Positions 46,939-54,922 of a DNA stretch of 64,000 nucleotides are shown piece by piece. Position 1 is the stretch's first letter. Each line of letters opens with the position of its first letter. The notes under the pieces were generated by a model. It was not told the DNA's origin and made no database searches. It worked only from the letters and a program-made list of their open reading frames with translations. Position numbers and translations under genes: made by a program. The DNA comes from an uncultured Verrucomicrobiota bacterium (GTDB lineage Bacteria > Verrucomicrobiota > Verrucomicrobiia > Opitutales > Opitutaceae), in NCBI GenBank assembly GCA_903876795.1, contig CAIRBK010000024.1, forward strand, positions 62,001-126,000, given 5' to 3'.

Positions 46939-47310
46939 ATGGACAAGCTCGAAGAAATCTTCCGCATGCAACAGGCCCTCAATGCCCGGATCGGCGTCAA
47001 TCTCCCGCCTCCCACCGACGAGGAGAAGGCCAAGTGGATCCTCAACTACACCCGCGCGATGCAGCAGGAGACGGCCGAGCTGATCGACAGTGTTCCGTGG
47101 AAATGGTGGGCCAAATACCAGAAGTTCGACGAGCAGAACGCCAAGGTCGAGGTCGTGGACCTCTTCCACTTCCTGGTCTCCCTCGCACAGACTCTCGGCA
47201 TGACTGCGGACGATGTTTACCAGGCGTACCTGAAGAAGAACGCCGTCAACCACCAGCGCCAGGAGTCGGGCTACGTTCAAAAGGACGCCGACGATTCCAA
47301 GCATATCTGA
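46939..47310 (+). CDS. dimeric dUTPase-like all-alpha NTP pyrophosphohydrolase
   Basis: 123 residues, all-alpha. The pattern ETAELIDSVPWKWWAKYQKFD followed by KVEVVDLFHFLVSLAQTLG carries the ExxE...ExxD metal-binding motifs of the MazG/dimeric-dUTPase superfamily, and the end KNAVNHQRQESGY matches dUTPase_2 proteins. It probably hydrolyses dUTP or a related dNTP to the monophosphate, keeping uracil out of DNA. The ATG at 46939 follows the divergent gap. The preceding 234 bases (46705-46938) show no further gene. A 7-base hairpin GCCTGAC/GTCAGGC lies downstream at 47329-47348. Confidence 0.82.
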   Translation: MDKLEEIFRMQQALNARIGVNLPPPTDEEKAKWILNYTRAMQQETAELIDSVPWKWWAKYQKFDEQNAKVEVVDLFHFLVSLAQTLGMTADDVYQAYLKKNAVNHQRQESGYVQKDADDSKHI

Positions 47311-47420
47311 CCCGGATGGCGTTGGGTTGCCTGACGCCGTAGTCAGGCGCACGAGGTGGCAATCCGAAAAACCGCCGCGCGCTTTGACGCCGCTCGGCTT
47401 CGGCGCTCATTCGCGGCGTC

Positions 47421-47894
47421 ATGATTACCAAAGGTAAAAAACTCAAAACCAACTTCAAGCTGAAGGTCGTCCGCGACGGTGCCGAGTCCGAGGTCCTCTT
47501 TAAAGAGATTCTGACGCGGCCGACCATCGTGTCGGTTTACATGAAGAACAACACCGGCTCCTGCGACAAACAGAACGACTCGCTGGCCGCCCATGCCGCG
47601 GAGTTGGCTGAACTCGGCTACAACCTGGTCGCCCTCAGCCGCGACACCTGCGGCTCGCACCTCAAATACGCCGCCAAGAAGAAGATCACCTACACCCTCG
47701 CCAGTGATCCCGACGATGCCTTCGCCAAGGCGGCCGACGCCATCGTGGAGAAATCCATGTATGGCAAAACCTACGAGGGGCCGGCGCGCGCCGCCTTCGT
47801 GATCGACACCGACGGCACCGTGCTCGCCGTGATCGAGAAGGTGGACACCAAGGACCACGCCGCCCAGCTCAAGGCGGTGCTCGCCGATCTCTGA
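47421..47894 (+). CDS. Bcp/PrxQ-like peroxiredoxin with atypical active site
   Basis: 157 residues of thioredoxin fold. The likely peroxidatic cysteine is in KNNTGSCDKQNDSL, where classical Bcp has a TPGCT motif, and a second cysteine is in LSRDTCGSHLKYAAKK, where Bcp has its HxKFxxKY segment. The later part TYTLASDPDDAFAKA and ARAAFVIDTDGTV match the family. It should reduce peroxides using thioredoxin. The altered motif lowers certainty about catalytic rate and partner. Followed by a clear terminator. Confidence 0.8.
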   Translation: MITKGKKLKTNFKLKVVRDGAESEVLFKEILTRPTIVSVYMKNNTGSCDKQNDSLAAHAAELAELGYNLVALSRDTCGSHLKYAAKKKITYTLASDPDDAFAKAADAIVEKSMYGKTYEGPARAAFVIDTDGTVLAVIEKVDTKDHAAQLKAVLADL

Positions 47895-47923
47895 TCCCGC
47901 ACGCCCCTCGGGATTGGCTCGCG

Positions 47924-47947
47924 GCCCCGCACCTGCGGGGCTTTTTT
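47924..47947 (+). terminator. terminator after the peroxiredoxin gene
   Basis: GCCCCGC / GCGGGGC stem, four-base loop, six T. It ends 35 bases before the DUF748 gene start. Confidence 0.93.
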
Positions 47948-47981
47948 GTGTCCGCTTGTCCATAGCCCCTTTCTTTTTCCC

Positions 47982-50900
47982 ATGACCTCCCATCTTCCCG
48001 CAGCCGCCGTCGTCGCCCAGGACAAACGCCGCCGCCGCCGTCTCCGCCGTCGCCTGCTGACCTCCGCCGGTCTCGTCGCGGCCTTGGTGCTCTTTGGGTT
48101 CTTCGGTCTGCCGCCGATCCTCCGGGCCCAGGCGGTCAAGCATCTCTCGGCGGCGCTGCATCGCGAGGTGTCCATCGAAAAGATTCGCCTCAACCCCTTC
48201 TTTTTTTCGGTCACGGTCGAGGGCCTGCAAATCAAGGATCGCGACGGCGGTCCCTTCTCCGCTTGGAAACGGCTCCACGTCGACTTCGACTCGTTTTCCC
48301 TTTTCACCGGCGAATGGCGGTTCCAGGAGGTTTCGCTCGACGGTTTCTCACAACGCGTGGCCATCGGCCGGGACGGCGCGTTCAACTTTGCCGATCTGAT
48401 CCCGCCGCCCTCCGCCAAGCCCGCCGGGCCCGCGCCATCCAAGCCGCGTCCGATCCGCATCGACAGCCTCTCGATCACCGCCGCCGCATTCGCCTTCGCC
48501 GACGCCAGCCGCCTGCAACCCTTCTCGACCGACGTGGGGCCGCTCAGCTTCAAGCTTACGAACTTCGTGACCGCCGGTGATCCGCAGGCGCCCTATGAGT
48601 TTTCCGCGATGACCGAGGCCGGCGAGACCTTCGCCTGGAAGGGCACCGTGGGCGTCGATCCCGTGCGCTCCGCCGGCGAATTCCGCGTGGGTAGAATCGC
48701 GATGAAAAAATACGCGCCCTACTACGCCGACCGCATCAACGCCGACGTGCTCGACGGCGTGCTCGACGTGACTGCGCGCTACGCCATCGACCTCGGCGAG
48801 GGCTCGCGTCAACTCGCGCTCACCGAGGCCGTTGTCATGCTCTCGCGTCTCCAGCTCGCCGCGCGCGGCGGCACCACGCCGCTTATCGACCTGCCGTCCC
48901 TCCGCATCGACGGTCTCTCCGCCGATCTCCTCAAGCCCTCCGCTTCCATCCGTCTCGTCGCGCTCGACGGCGGGCACCTCAAGGTGGTCCGCGCAAAAGA
49001 CGGCTCCATCAACCTGCTCGACCTCCTGGTGCCGTCCGCGCCCGCGCAGGCGTCCGCCCCGGCCGGGTCCGTCGCCTCCTCTGCAACCGCGTTCCCCGAC
49101 GTGAAACTCGCCGAGTTTGCCCTCTCCGGGCTGGCCATCGATTTCGAAGACCGCACCACGCCCGCGCCCGCCCGGAACGGCCTCGGTCGCCTCGACGTTT
49201 CGTTGAAAAACATCTCCCTGTCCGAGGCCGCCTCGCCCATCGCCCTTAAACTCTTTGCCGCCACGTTGCCGGGCGGCAGGATCGACCTCGAAGGCACGGC
49301 GGTGCTCGCACCGCTTTCGGCCGACCTCGCGGTCAAGATCGCGTCCTTGCCCCTCTCCGGCACCACGCCCTACATCGAGCCGCTGCTCAACATCAAGATC
49401 GCCGGCGGCTCCGTATCCGTCGATGCCAAGGCCCGCCTCTCGGGCGGCGTGGCCGGTTTCCGGGGCGACGTGGTGGTCGATCAATTCGCCACCGTGGACG
49501 GCGCCCGAGGCGAGGATTTCGTCAGCTTCACGCAGTTCGCCCTACGCGGCATCGACGCCGTGTCCGCGCCGCTGACCGCCAAGGTCGCCGAGATCGCGCT
49601 GACCGATCCGGCGGCGCGGGTGATCGTCAACCCCGACAAGACCACCAACCTCAACACCATCCTGCGCACGACGCCGAAACCCGAGCCGGCCGCAGGCGCC
49701 GAGTCGCCGGCACCCGTGCCAGCGGCGCCCGCCGCTCCCGCGGCCCCGGCCCCCGTCTGGTCGCTGGGCAAGTTCACCCTGGTCAACGGCTCGGTCACGT
49801 TTCACGACCGCTCGATCAAGCCCGCCGCCCGCATCGCGTTCGACCGTTTCAACGGCACGATCACCGGCCTCTCCTCGGCCGATCTCCAGCGCGGCGACGT
49901 GGACATCGCCGGCAAGCTCAACGGCACCGGACGCATCGCCTTCACCGGCAAGCTCGACGCCAGGGCCGCCACGCCCGCCCCCGGCGCGCTCACCGAGATC
50001 ACGGTCGACGTGAAGGGCGCCGACCTGTCGCCGATTTCCCCCTACATGGGCTTCTATGCCGGTTACGAACTCGCGCGCGGCGGACTGGCCGTCGATGTGA
50101 AGGCCAGCCTCGCCCGACGCCAACTCGACACCGCCAACGTCGTCACGCTCAACCAATTCACCCTCGGCGCCCCGACCAACAGCCCCGGGGCCACCAAGCT
50201 CCCCGTGCGCCTCGGCGTCGCGCTGTTGAAGGACATCGACGGCAACATCGTCATCGACCTGCCGGTCAAGGGCAGCCTCGACGACCCCGACTTCAGGATC
50301 GGCCGCGTCGTGCTGCGCGTGGTCGTCAACCTGCTCGCCAAGGCCGCGACCTCGCCGTTTTCGCTGATCGGCTCGATGTTCGGCGGCGGCGGCGACGAGC
50401 TGGCCTACCAGGACTTCGCCCCGGGCGCTGCCACCCCGCTCGAAACCGAGCTCAAGAAAATCGAAACCCTGCGCAAGGCCCTCAAGGGCCGTCCGGCTCT
50501 CAGCCTCGACATCACCGGCGGCTACGACGCCGCGGCCGACCTCGCCGCCGTGCGCGAGCGGACTCTGGATCTCCAGGTGCGCTACCGCCTCTGGGAGGAG
50601 TTGCGCGCCGCGAATCCCGCCACGCCTCCGCCCGACCAGCTCACGGTCCCGGCCGAGGACGAGAAGCGCATCATCGGCCTCTTCATCGCCGAGCGTTACC
50701 CCGCCGGCCTGGCTCCGATCGCCGCCGACGGCACGGTGAACATCCCGCCGCCCCTGATCGCCGTGATGGGTCCGACTCCGGTGAAAACCGCCGTCAAGAA
50801 GCCGGCCGCCGAGGAACGCACCGGCCCCTACGTGAGGGGCTCGTTGCCGGTCATCCGTCCGAAGCCCAGGCCGCCGGTGCGGCCGGTGGTGATCGCGCCG

Positions 50901-51143
50901 GCCCCGGGCGGGACTGCGCCGGCGCCCGGAGCCGCGACCGCGCTCACGCTGGCCGACGCCCGCCGCGCGCTCGCGGCCGCCATCCCGGTGTCCGACGACG
51001 ACCTGCGACAGCTGGCCGAGAGCCGGGCCCAGGCCGTGCGCGACGCGTTGCTGGCCGGCGGTGAGATCGACGCCGGCCGTGTCTTCCTCGCGCCCTCCGC
51101 ATCCGAAGGCAAGGGTGCCAGGGTGTTCCTGCAACTGCGCTGA
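47982..51143 (+). CDS. DUF748/AsmA-like giant envelope protein
   Basis: 1053 residues. A basic N-terminus is followed by one membrane segment (about 25-46), then a long run of alternating beta-strand repeats, interrupted by Ala/Pro linkers, typical of the AsmA/DUF748 superfamily whose members form hydrophobic grooves between the two membranes. Segments such as VSIEKIRLNPFFFSVTVEGL and FTLVNGSVTFHDRSIKPA recur in DUF748 proteins; the end (SRAQAVRDALLAGGEIDAGR followed by VFL) is also family-typical. I infer a role in lipid transport or outer-membrane homeostasis. The ATG at 47982 is preferred to a GTG 36 bases upstream, which lies in the terminator. Confidence 0.85.
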   Translation: MTSHLPAAAVVAQDKRRRRRLRRRLLTSAGLVAALVLFGFFGLPPILRAQAVKHLSAALHREVSIEKIRLNPFFFSVTVEGLQIKDRDGGPFSAWKRLHVDFDSFSLFTGEWRFQEVSLDGFSQRVAIGRDGAFNFADLIPPPSAKPAGPAPSKPRPIRIDSLSITAAAFAFADASRLQPFSTDVGPLSFKLTNFVTAGDPQAPYEFSAMTEAGETFAWKGTVGVDPVRSAGEFRVGRIAMKKYAPYYADRINADVLDGVLDVTARYAIDLGEGSRQLALTEAVVMLSRLQLAARGGTTPLIDLPSLRIDGLSADLLKPSASIRLVALDGGHLKVVRAKDGSINLLDLLVPSAPAQASAPAGSVASSATAFPDVKLAEFALSGLAIDFEDRTTPAPARNGLGRLDVSLKNISLSEAASPIALKLFAATLPGGRIDLEGTAVLAPLSADLAVKIASLPLSGTTPYIEPLLNIKIAGGSVSVDAKARLSGGVAGFRGDVVVDQFATVDGARGEDFVSFTQFALRGIDAVSAPLTAKVAEIALTDPAARVIVNPDKTTNLNTILRTTPKPEPAAGAESPAPVPAAPAAPAAPAPVWSLGKFTLVNGSVTFHDRSIKPAARIAFDRFNGTITGLSSADLQRGDVDIAGKLNGTGRIAFTGKLDARAATPAPGALTEITVDVKGADLSPISPYMGFYAGYELARGGLAVDVKASLARRQLDTANVVTLNQFTLGAPTNSPGATKLPVRLGVALLKDIDGNIVIDLPVKGSLDDPDFRIGRVVLRVVVNLLAKAATSPFSLIGSMFGGGGDELAYQDFAPGAATPLETELKKIETLRKALKGRPALSLDITGGYDAAADLAAVRERTLDLQVRYRLWEELRAANPATPPPDQLTVPAEDEKRIIGLFIAERYPAGLAPIAADGTVNIPPPLIAVMGPTPVKTAVKKPAAEERTGPYVRGSLPVIRPKPRPPVRPVVIAPAPGGTAPAPGAATALTLADARRALAAAIPVSDDDLRQLAESRAQAVRDALLAGGEIDAGRVFLAPSASEGKGARVFLQLR

Positions 51144-51147
51144 CCCC

Positions 51148-51468
51148 GTGGACTGCCGGCCTTATTGCGGCGCGTGCTGCATCGCACCGTCGATCACCTC
51201 GCCCATCCCCGGCATGCCGCATGGCAAGAAGGCCGGTGAGCGTTGCGTGCAGTTGTTGCCCGACCTGCGCTGCGCGCTTTTCGGCCGGCCCGAGCGACCC
51301 GCCTTCTGCGCGAGTCTGCGGCCCTCGCAGGAAATGTGCGGGGCGGACGCCGCCGAGGCGACGGCCCGGCTCGACGCCCTCGAGCTGGCCACGCGGCCGG
51401 ACCCGTCACCCGCGCCGGTTTTCAAACTCGGCCCAGCGGCCGGCCAGGGCGGCGGTCGCGCACCATAG
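51148..51468 (+). CDS. YkgJ-family cysteine cluster protein
   Basis: 106 residues from a GTG five bases after the DUF748 stop. DCRPYCGACCIAPSITSPIP and GRPERPAFCASL with the later EEMC-like QEMCGA match E. coli YkgJ closely; eight cysteines suggest an Fe-S cluster or zinc site. Function of the family is not established. The last 62 bases overlap the end of the convergent O-antigen ligase gene, where the C-terminal 20 residues look unconserved. Confidence 0.88.
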   Translation: MDCRPYCGACCIAPSITSPIPGMPHGKKAGERCVQLLPDLRCALFGRPERPAFCASLRPSQEMCGADAAEATARLDALELATRPDPSPAPVFKLGPAAGQGGGRAP

Positions 51469-52929
51469 GACGAGGATGGCGGGATTGTGGAACTGGAAGT
51501 CCACCCAGGCGTGGGCGGTGGTCACCAGCAGGGCCAGCAGGATAAACAGGAGGTGGGGCTGCCGCCAGACGCGCTGCCGCCAGAGGTGCCTTGCTCCGCA
51601 GGCCAGCATGGCCAGGAGGATGCCCGCGCCCGCGAGACCGAGCTCGGCCAGGAGCTGCACATAGTCGTTGTGGGCATACTCCCAGCGCATCTTGGCCTGG
51701 GGGTGCCACGGCACGTCGTAGATCTCCGGGTAGTGGCGCTGGTAAACCGGGAAATAGTGCCGGAAGCTGCCCGCGCCCCAGCCGGTCACGAGGTTGTCCC
51801 GCGCCATCTCCCAGGTGGCGGCGCGCGCCAGGATGCGGGTGGTCACCGAGTGGTCGGTCTGGCCGCCGGTCATGAGTTTGCCGACGCGGTCGAGGGCCTT
51901 TTCGGCGTTGAGGAAGTAAGCGCCCAGGCCGATGAACAGGGCGAAGACTCCGGCGAGCAGGACCAGCACCCACGGGCTGCGGCCCTCCTCGCCGGCGTGG
52001 ATGCAGCGCGTGAGGAAGGCGGCGAACGCGATCACCACGAAGAGCAGCATCAACAGGGTGCCCGCCCGGGAAAAGGTCAGCAGCACGCCCAATCCCAACA
52101 GCACGCTGCAAAACGCGAAGACCGGCGCGGGGCTGGCCCGCTCCAGCCGGCGCTCGGCCCGGGAAAAATGCCAGTAGAGCAGCCCCACGCAGATCATGAG
52201 CACGAGGTTCAGGTAGGCGCCGGCGTGGTTTTTGTAGATGATCGTGCCGAAAAAACCGCCGGCGGTGTTGACGCCCTTGAGACCCCAGAGGATGTGGGCG
52301 GCGTTGGTGACGCGTTGGAGGATGCCCACGGTCGCCAGCAAGGTGCCGTTGACGACGATCACGGTGAGGAGTTTCTGGGCGGCGGCGCGGCGGGTGATGC
52401 CCGTCCACAGGGCGCAGGCAAGCAGCCAGGCGGCGCCGTAGATGACCAGCACGCGCCACGGGTTCATGTCCTTGAAGGGCGTGTCCATGCCCGCCGGCAG
52501 CCACGAAACGGAGGGCAACGGGTCAAGCCACCAGCTGCCGGGACCCTTCATGTAGACCCAGGCGGTGTTGAGCGCCTGGGTGAGGATGTAGCCGAGCAGG
52601 AGCAGCCCCAGCCAGAAGAGGGGGAAACGCACCAGCTTCGGCCACATGATGAGTTTGAAATCGCCCTGCGGCGCCAAATCGCCCCGGTAGCTGCGGTTGA
52701 CGATGGCGATGGCAAAGGCCAGCGCGGCCAGGCCCAGGCTCGTGTACTGGCTCCATATCTGCATCGCGCCGAGGGCCCACGGCATGAAGCAGAGGAGCGC
52801 GCCGGCCACGACCAGCAGGGCCTTCTCCAGCGGATGAAGGGCGGTCGGCACGCGCACGTCGCCCCGGAAGGATCGCAGCAGGGCGGAGTCGGAGCGGGGG
52901 TGGAAAGAATCGGCGGAGCGGGACGACAT
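51406..52929 (-). CDS. O-antigen ligase/polymerase-like membrane protein (Wzy_C domain)
   Basis: 507 residues with about 11-12 hydrophobic segments. The C-terminal half has the large periplasmic loop and the motifs GWGAGSFRHYFPVYQRHYP and HNDYVQLLAELGLAG of the Wzy/WaaL superfamily. It may ligate or polymerise an exported polysaccharide. No glycosyltransferases are adjacent in this window; instead it is next to a GspA/GspB-like pair, an arrangement also used by exopolysaccharide-export loci. Precise substrate cannot be assigned. Confidence 0.85.
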   Translation of the reverse strand: MSSRSADSFHPRSDSALLRSFRGDVRVPTALHPLEKALLVVAGALLCFMPWALGAMQIWSQYTSLGLAALAFAIAIVNRSYRGDLAPQGDFKLIMWPKLVRFPLFWLGLLLLGYILTQALNTAWVYMKGPGSWWLDPLPSVSWLPAGMDTPFKDMNPWRVLVIYGAAWLLACALWTGITRRAAAQKLLTVIVVNGTLLATVGILQRVTNAAHILWGLKGVNTAGGFFGTIIYKNHAGAYLNLVLMICVGLLYWHFSRAERRLERASPAPVFAFCSVLLGLGVLLTFSRAGTLLMLLFVVIAFAAFLTRCIHAGEEGRSPWVLVLLAGVFALFIGLGAYFLNAEKALDRVGKLMTGGQTDHSVTTRILARAATWEMARDNLVTGWGAGSFRHYFPVYQRHYPEIYDVPWHPQAKMRWEYAHNDYVQLLAELGLAGAGILLAMLACGARHLWRQRVWRQPHLLFILLALLVTTAHAWVDFQFHNPAILVLWCATAALAGRWAEFENRRG

Positions 52930-52939
52930 GCGGGGGCGG

Positions 52940-53569
52940 TCAGAGAGATTTGCGATATTCGAAGCCGCCGGCGTCGATGAAGATCAACGCGGAGGATTCC
53001 ACACGGAAGAGGCGAAGCTGGGTGCCGTGATCGACGATGTCGTTGAGGCGATAAAGGCGGTCGTTGACGATCGCCTTGGGATCGGTGTCCGATAAGCGGA
53101 TACCAGAGACGCGCAGGGTGTCGAGGAGCTGGTGGACACGCGGGTTGGCCGCAGGGGCGGGCTTGGCGGCGGGCGGCTTGGGCGGGTCCGGCACGGGAGC
53201 GGGCGAGGGCGTGGACGGAATCGCGGGCAGCTTGACCATGACCGTCGGGATTTCGTCGCCGGTGGCCGGGGGCGCGACCTGAGGCGACGGGGACGGTGCC
53301 GTATGGGCGGGCTTCGCCGTGATAGGCGTGGTCCTGGCGGGCTCCGGGGCGGAGTCGTCGGGCGCGAGGAAGACGTAGGAAAGGATGCCGCCGAGAATGA
53401 GGACGGCCAGACCGCCGAGGACAAGCGTCACGAGGGTGTTGGCCGAGGGCGGTGGCCGGCGTTTGACGATGGGCGCGGCCGAGGCGGCGGGGCTGGCGGG
53501 TAGCGGCGTTCCCGACCCCTCGATGCGCTGGCGTTGCGCCTTTTTGAGGGCTTCGTTGATTAAACTCAT
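52940..53569 (-). CDS. GspB-like type II secretion accessory protein
   Basis: 209 residues. MSLINEALKKAQRQRIEGS at the N-terminus is the cytoplasmic motif of GspB/ExeB-type proteins; one membrane segment spans about 45-67; a Pro/Ala linker follows; the C-terminal domain (LRVSGIRLSDTDPKAIVNDR and LYRLNDIVDHG) matches the GspB periplasmic domain in layout. With the upstream ATPase it likely forms a GspA-GspB complex that helps secretin insertion through peptidoglycan. It starts 79 bases after that gene's end. Confidence 0.78.
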   Translation of the reverse strand: MSLINEALKKAQRQRIEGSGTPLPASPAASAAPIVKRRPPPSANTLVTLVLGGLAVLILGGILSYVFLAPDDSAPEPARTTPITAKPAHTAPSPSPQVAPPATGDEIPTVMVKLPAIPSTPSPAPVPDPPKPPAAKPAPAANPRVHQLLDTLRVSGIRLSDTDPKAIVNDRLYRLNDIVDHGTQLRLFRVESSALIFIDAGGFEYRKSL

Positions 53570-53648
53570 GGAAATGGGGAAGGTGCGTGCGCTGCGGTGA
53601 GCGTGAAGGCGGCGGGCTGGCTGGCAACTTATCTTCCTGAGAGCGGGG

Positions 53649-54464
53649 TTATTCCGTGAGGTTCTTCATGTCCTTGTGGGCGCGGCGCACGTCCCACCAG
53701 GAGACCTCGTCGGAATCGCGGATGAAGGCGGCGAGGATGGCCTTGTCGCAGAGGTTGTTTATGACCCTGGGAATGCCTTTGCTGAAGCGGTGAACGGCCC
53801 GGAGCGCCCAGCGGGTGAAGGCCGGGCGACCCAGGCCGCCGGCCAGGCTCAGGCGGTGCTGCACGTAGTGATGCACGTCCGCCAGGGTGAGCGGATGGAG
53901 CTCGTAGTGGATGAGGATGCGCTGCCGGAGCTGGCGCAACTCCTCGCGGGCGAGCACCTCCTTGAGCTCGGTCTGGCCCATGAGGACGATCTGAAGGAGC
54001 TTCTGGCGGTCGGTTTCGAGGTTGGAGAGCAGGCGTATCTGTTCGAGCACCTCGAAGGAGAGGTTTTGGGCCTCGTCGATGATGAGCACGATGTCGCGGC
54101 CGCGTTCGATGCGCTCGAGCAGCACGCGGTTCATCTGGGCCACGAGGTCGTTTTGGCTGCGGGAGAGCTTGGTTTCACCGAGCTCGGTGAGGATGGCCTT
54201 GAGCATCTGCGTCTCGGTGACGCGGGGATTGAGGATCAGGGCGGTGTCGTAGCGGGCGGGGTCGAGCTCGTTGAGAAAGCGACGGCAGAGAGTGGTTTTG
54301 CCGCAGCCGACCTCGCCGATGAGCACGATGAAGCCCTTGCGCTCCTGCACCCCGTATTTCAAGTGCTGGAGCGCCTCCTGGTGCGTGGGGCTGAGGTAGA
54401 GAAACCGGGGGTCGGGCGTGATGTTGAACGGCATTTCGTTCAGCCCGTAGTAACTCTGATACAT
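53649..54464 (-). CDS. GspA/ExeA-like AAA ATPase
   Basis: 271 residues. The N-terminus YYGLNEMPFNITPDPRFLYL is the hallmark of ExeA/GspA and related exopolysaccharide ATPases; Walker A is GEVGCGKTT, Walker B VLIIDEAQNLS, with sensor QIVLMGQTEL and a C-terminal helical lid. It lacks the membrane segment and peptidoglycan-binding domain of full GspA, so it is the short, cytoplasmic form. The ATG at 54464 is chosen because MYQSYYGL is the usual start. Upstream 54465-54640 contains no gene. Confidence 0.88.
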   Translation of the reverse strand: MYQSYYGLNEMPFNITPDPRFLYLSPTHQEALQHLKYGVQERKGFIVLIGEVGCGKTTLCRRFLNELDPARYDTALILNPRVTETQMLKAILTELGETKLSRSQNDLVAQMNRVLLERIERGRDIVLIIDEAQNLSFEVLEQIRLLSNLETDRQKLLQIVLMGQTELKEVLAREELRQLRQRILIHYELHPLTLADVHHYVQHRLSLAGGLGRPAFTRWALRAVHRFSKGIPRVINNLCDKAILAAFIRDSDEVSWWDVRRAHKDMKNLTE

Positions 54465-54640
54465 GCTGCATGGACTAGGTGTCCGCCACGGCAAACGCAC
54501 GCCCAAACCATGCGCCGAAACTGGAAAAGATCGTAAAACCCGCCGGCCTCCGCCGGTTCCGCATAATGGGGGAACCCGGGCCGGAAAAAGCTTTCTCTCC
54601 CGGCCGGGTGTGCTCTCTGTTGTCGAACCCGTCCTCGCCC

Positions 54641-54922
54641 ATGCCGATCCGCCAGATCATCGTCGTTTTTTACCTGCTGCTCTTCCTGGGCGTGGGCGCG
54701 GCGTCGGCGGTGTTTTTCTGGCAAACGAGGCAGGAATACAACCGGCTGCGGCAGGTCGAGCAGGCCACGCGGCTGAGGCTGGCCGAGGCCGAGGAACGCC
54801 TGCGCGAGCAGGAACGTGTGCTGGAACGCCTGCGCACCGACCCGGCCTACGTCGAGATGAAGATCCGCCAGCGCATGGGCTACGCCCGCCCGGATGAGTT
54901 TATCTTCCGTTTTGAAAACTGA
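54641..54922 (+). CDS. ftsB: FtsB/DivIC-like septum formation initiator
   Basis: 93 residues: short cytoplasmic end, one membrane segment (IIVVFYLLLFLGVGAASAVF), then a coiled coil (EYNRLRQVEQATRLRLAEAE) and a conserved end DPAYVEMKIRQRMGYARPDE. This fits FtsB, which bridges FtsL and FtsQ at the septum. The ATG at 54641 precedes the membrane segment directly; in-frame upstream codons give no plausible start region. The last 29 bases overlap the YdbH-like gene. Confidence 0.87.
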   Translation: MPIRQIIVVFYLLLFLGVGAASAVFFWQTRQEYNRLRQVEQATRLRLAEAEERLREQERVLERLRTDPAYVEMKIRQRMGYARPDEFIFRFEN

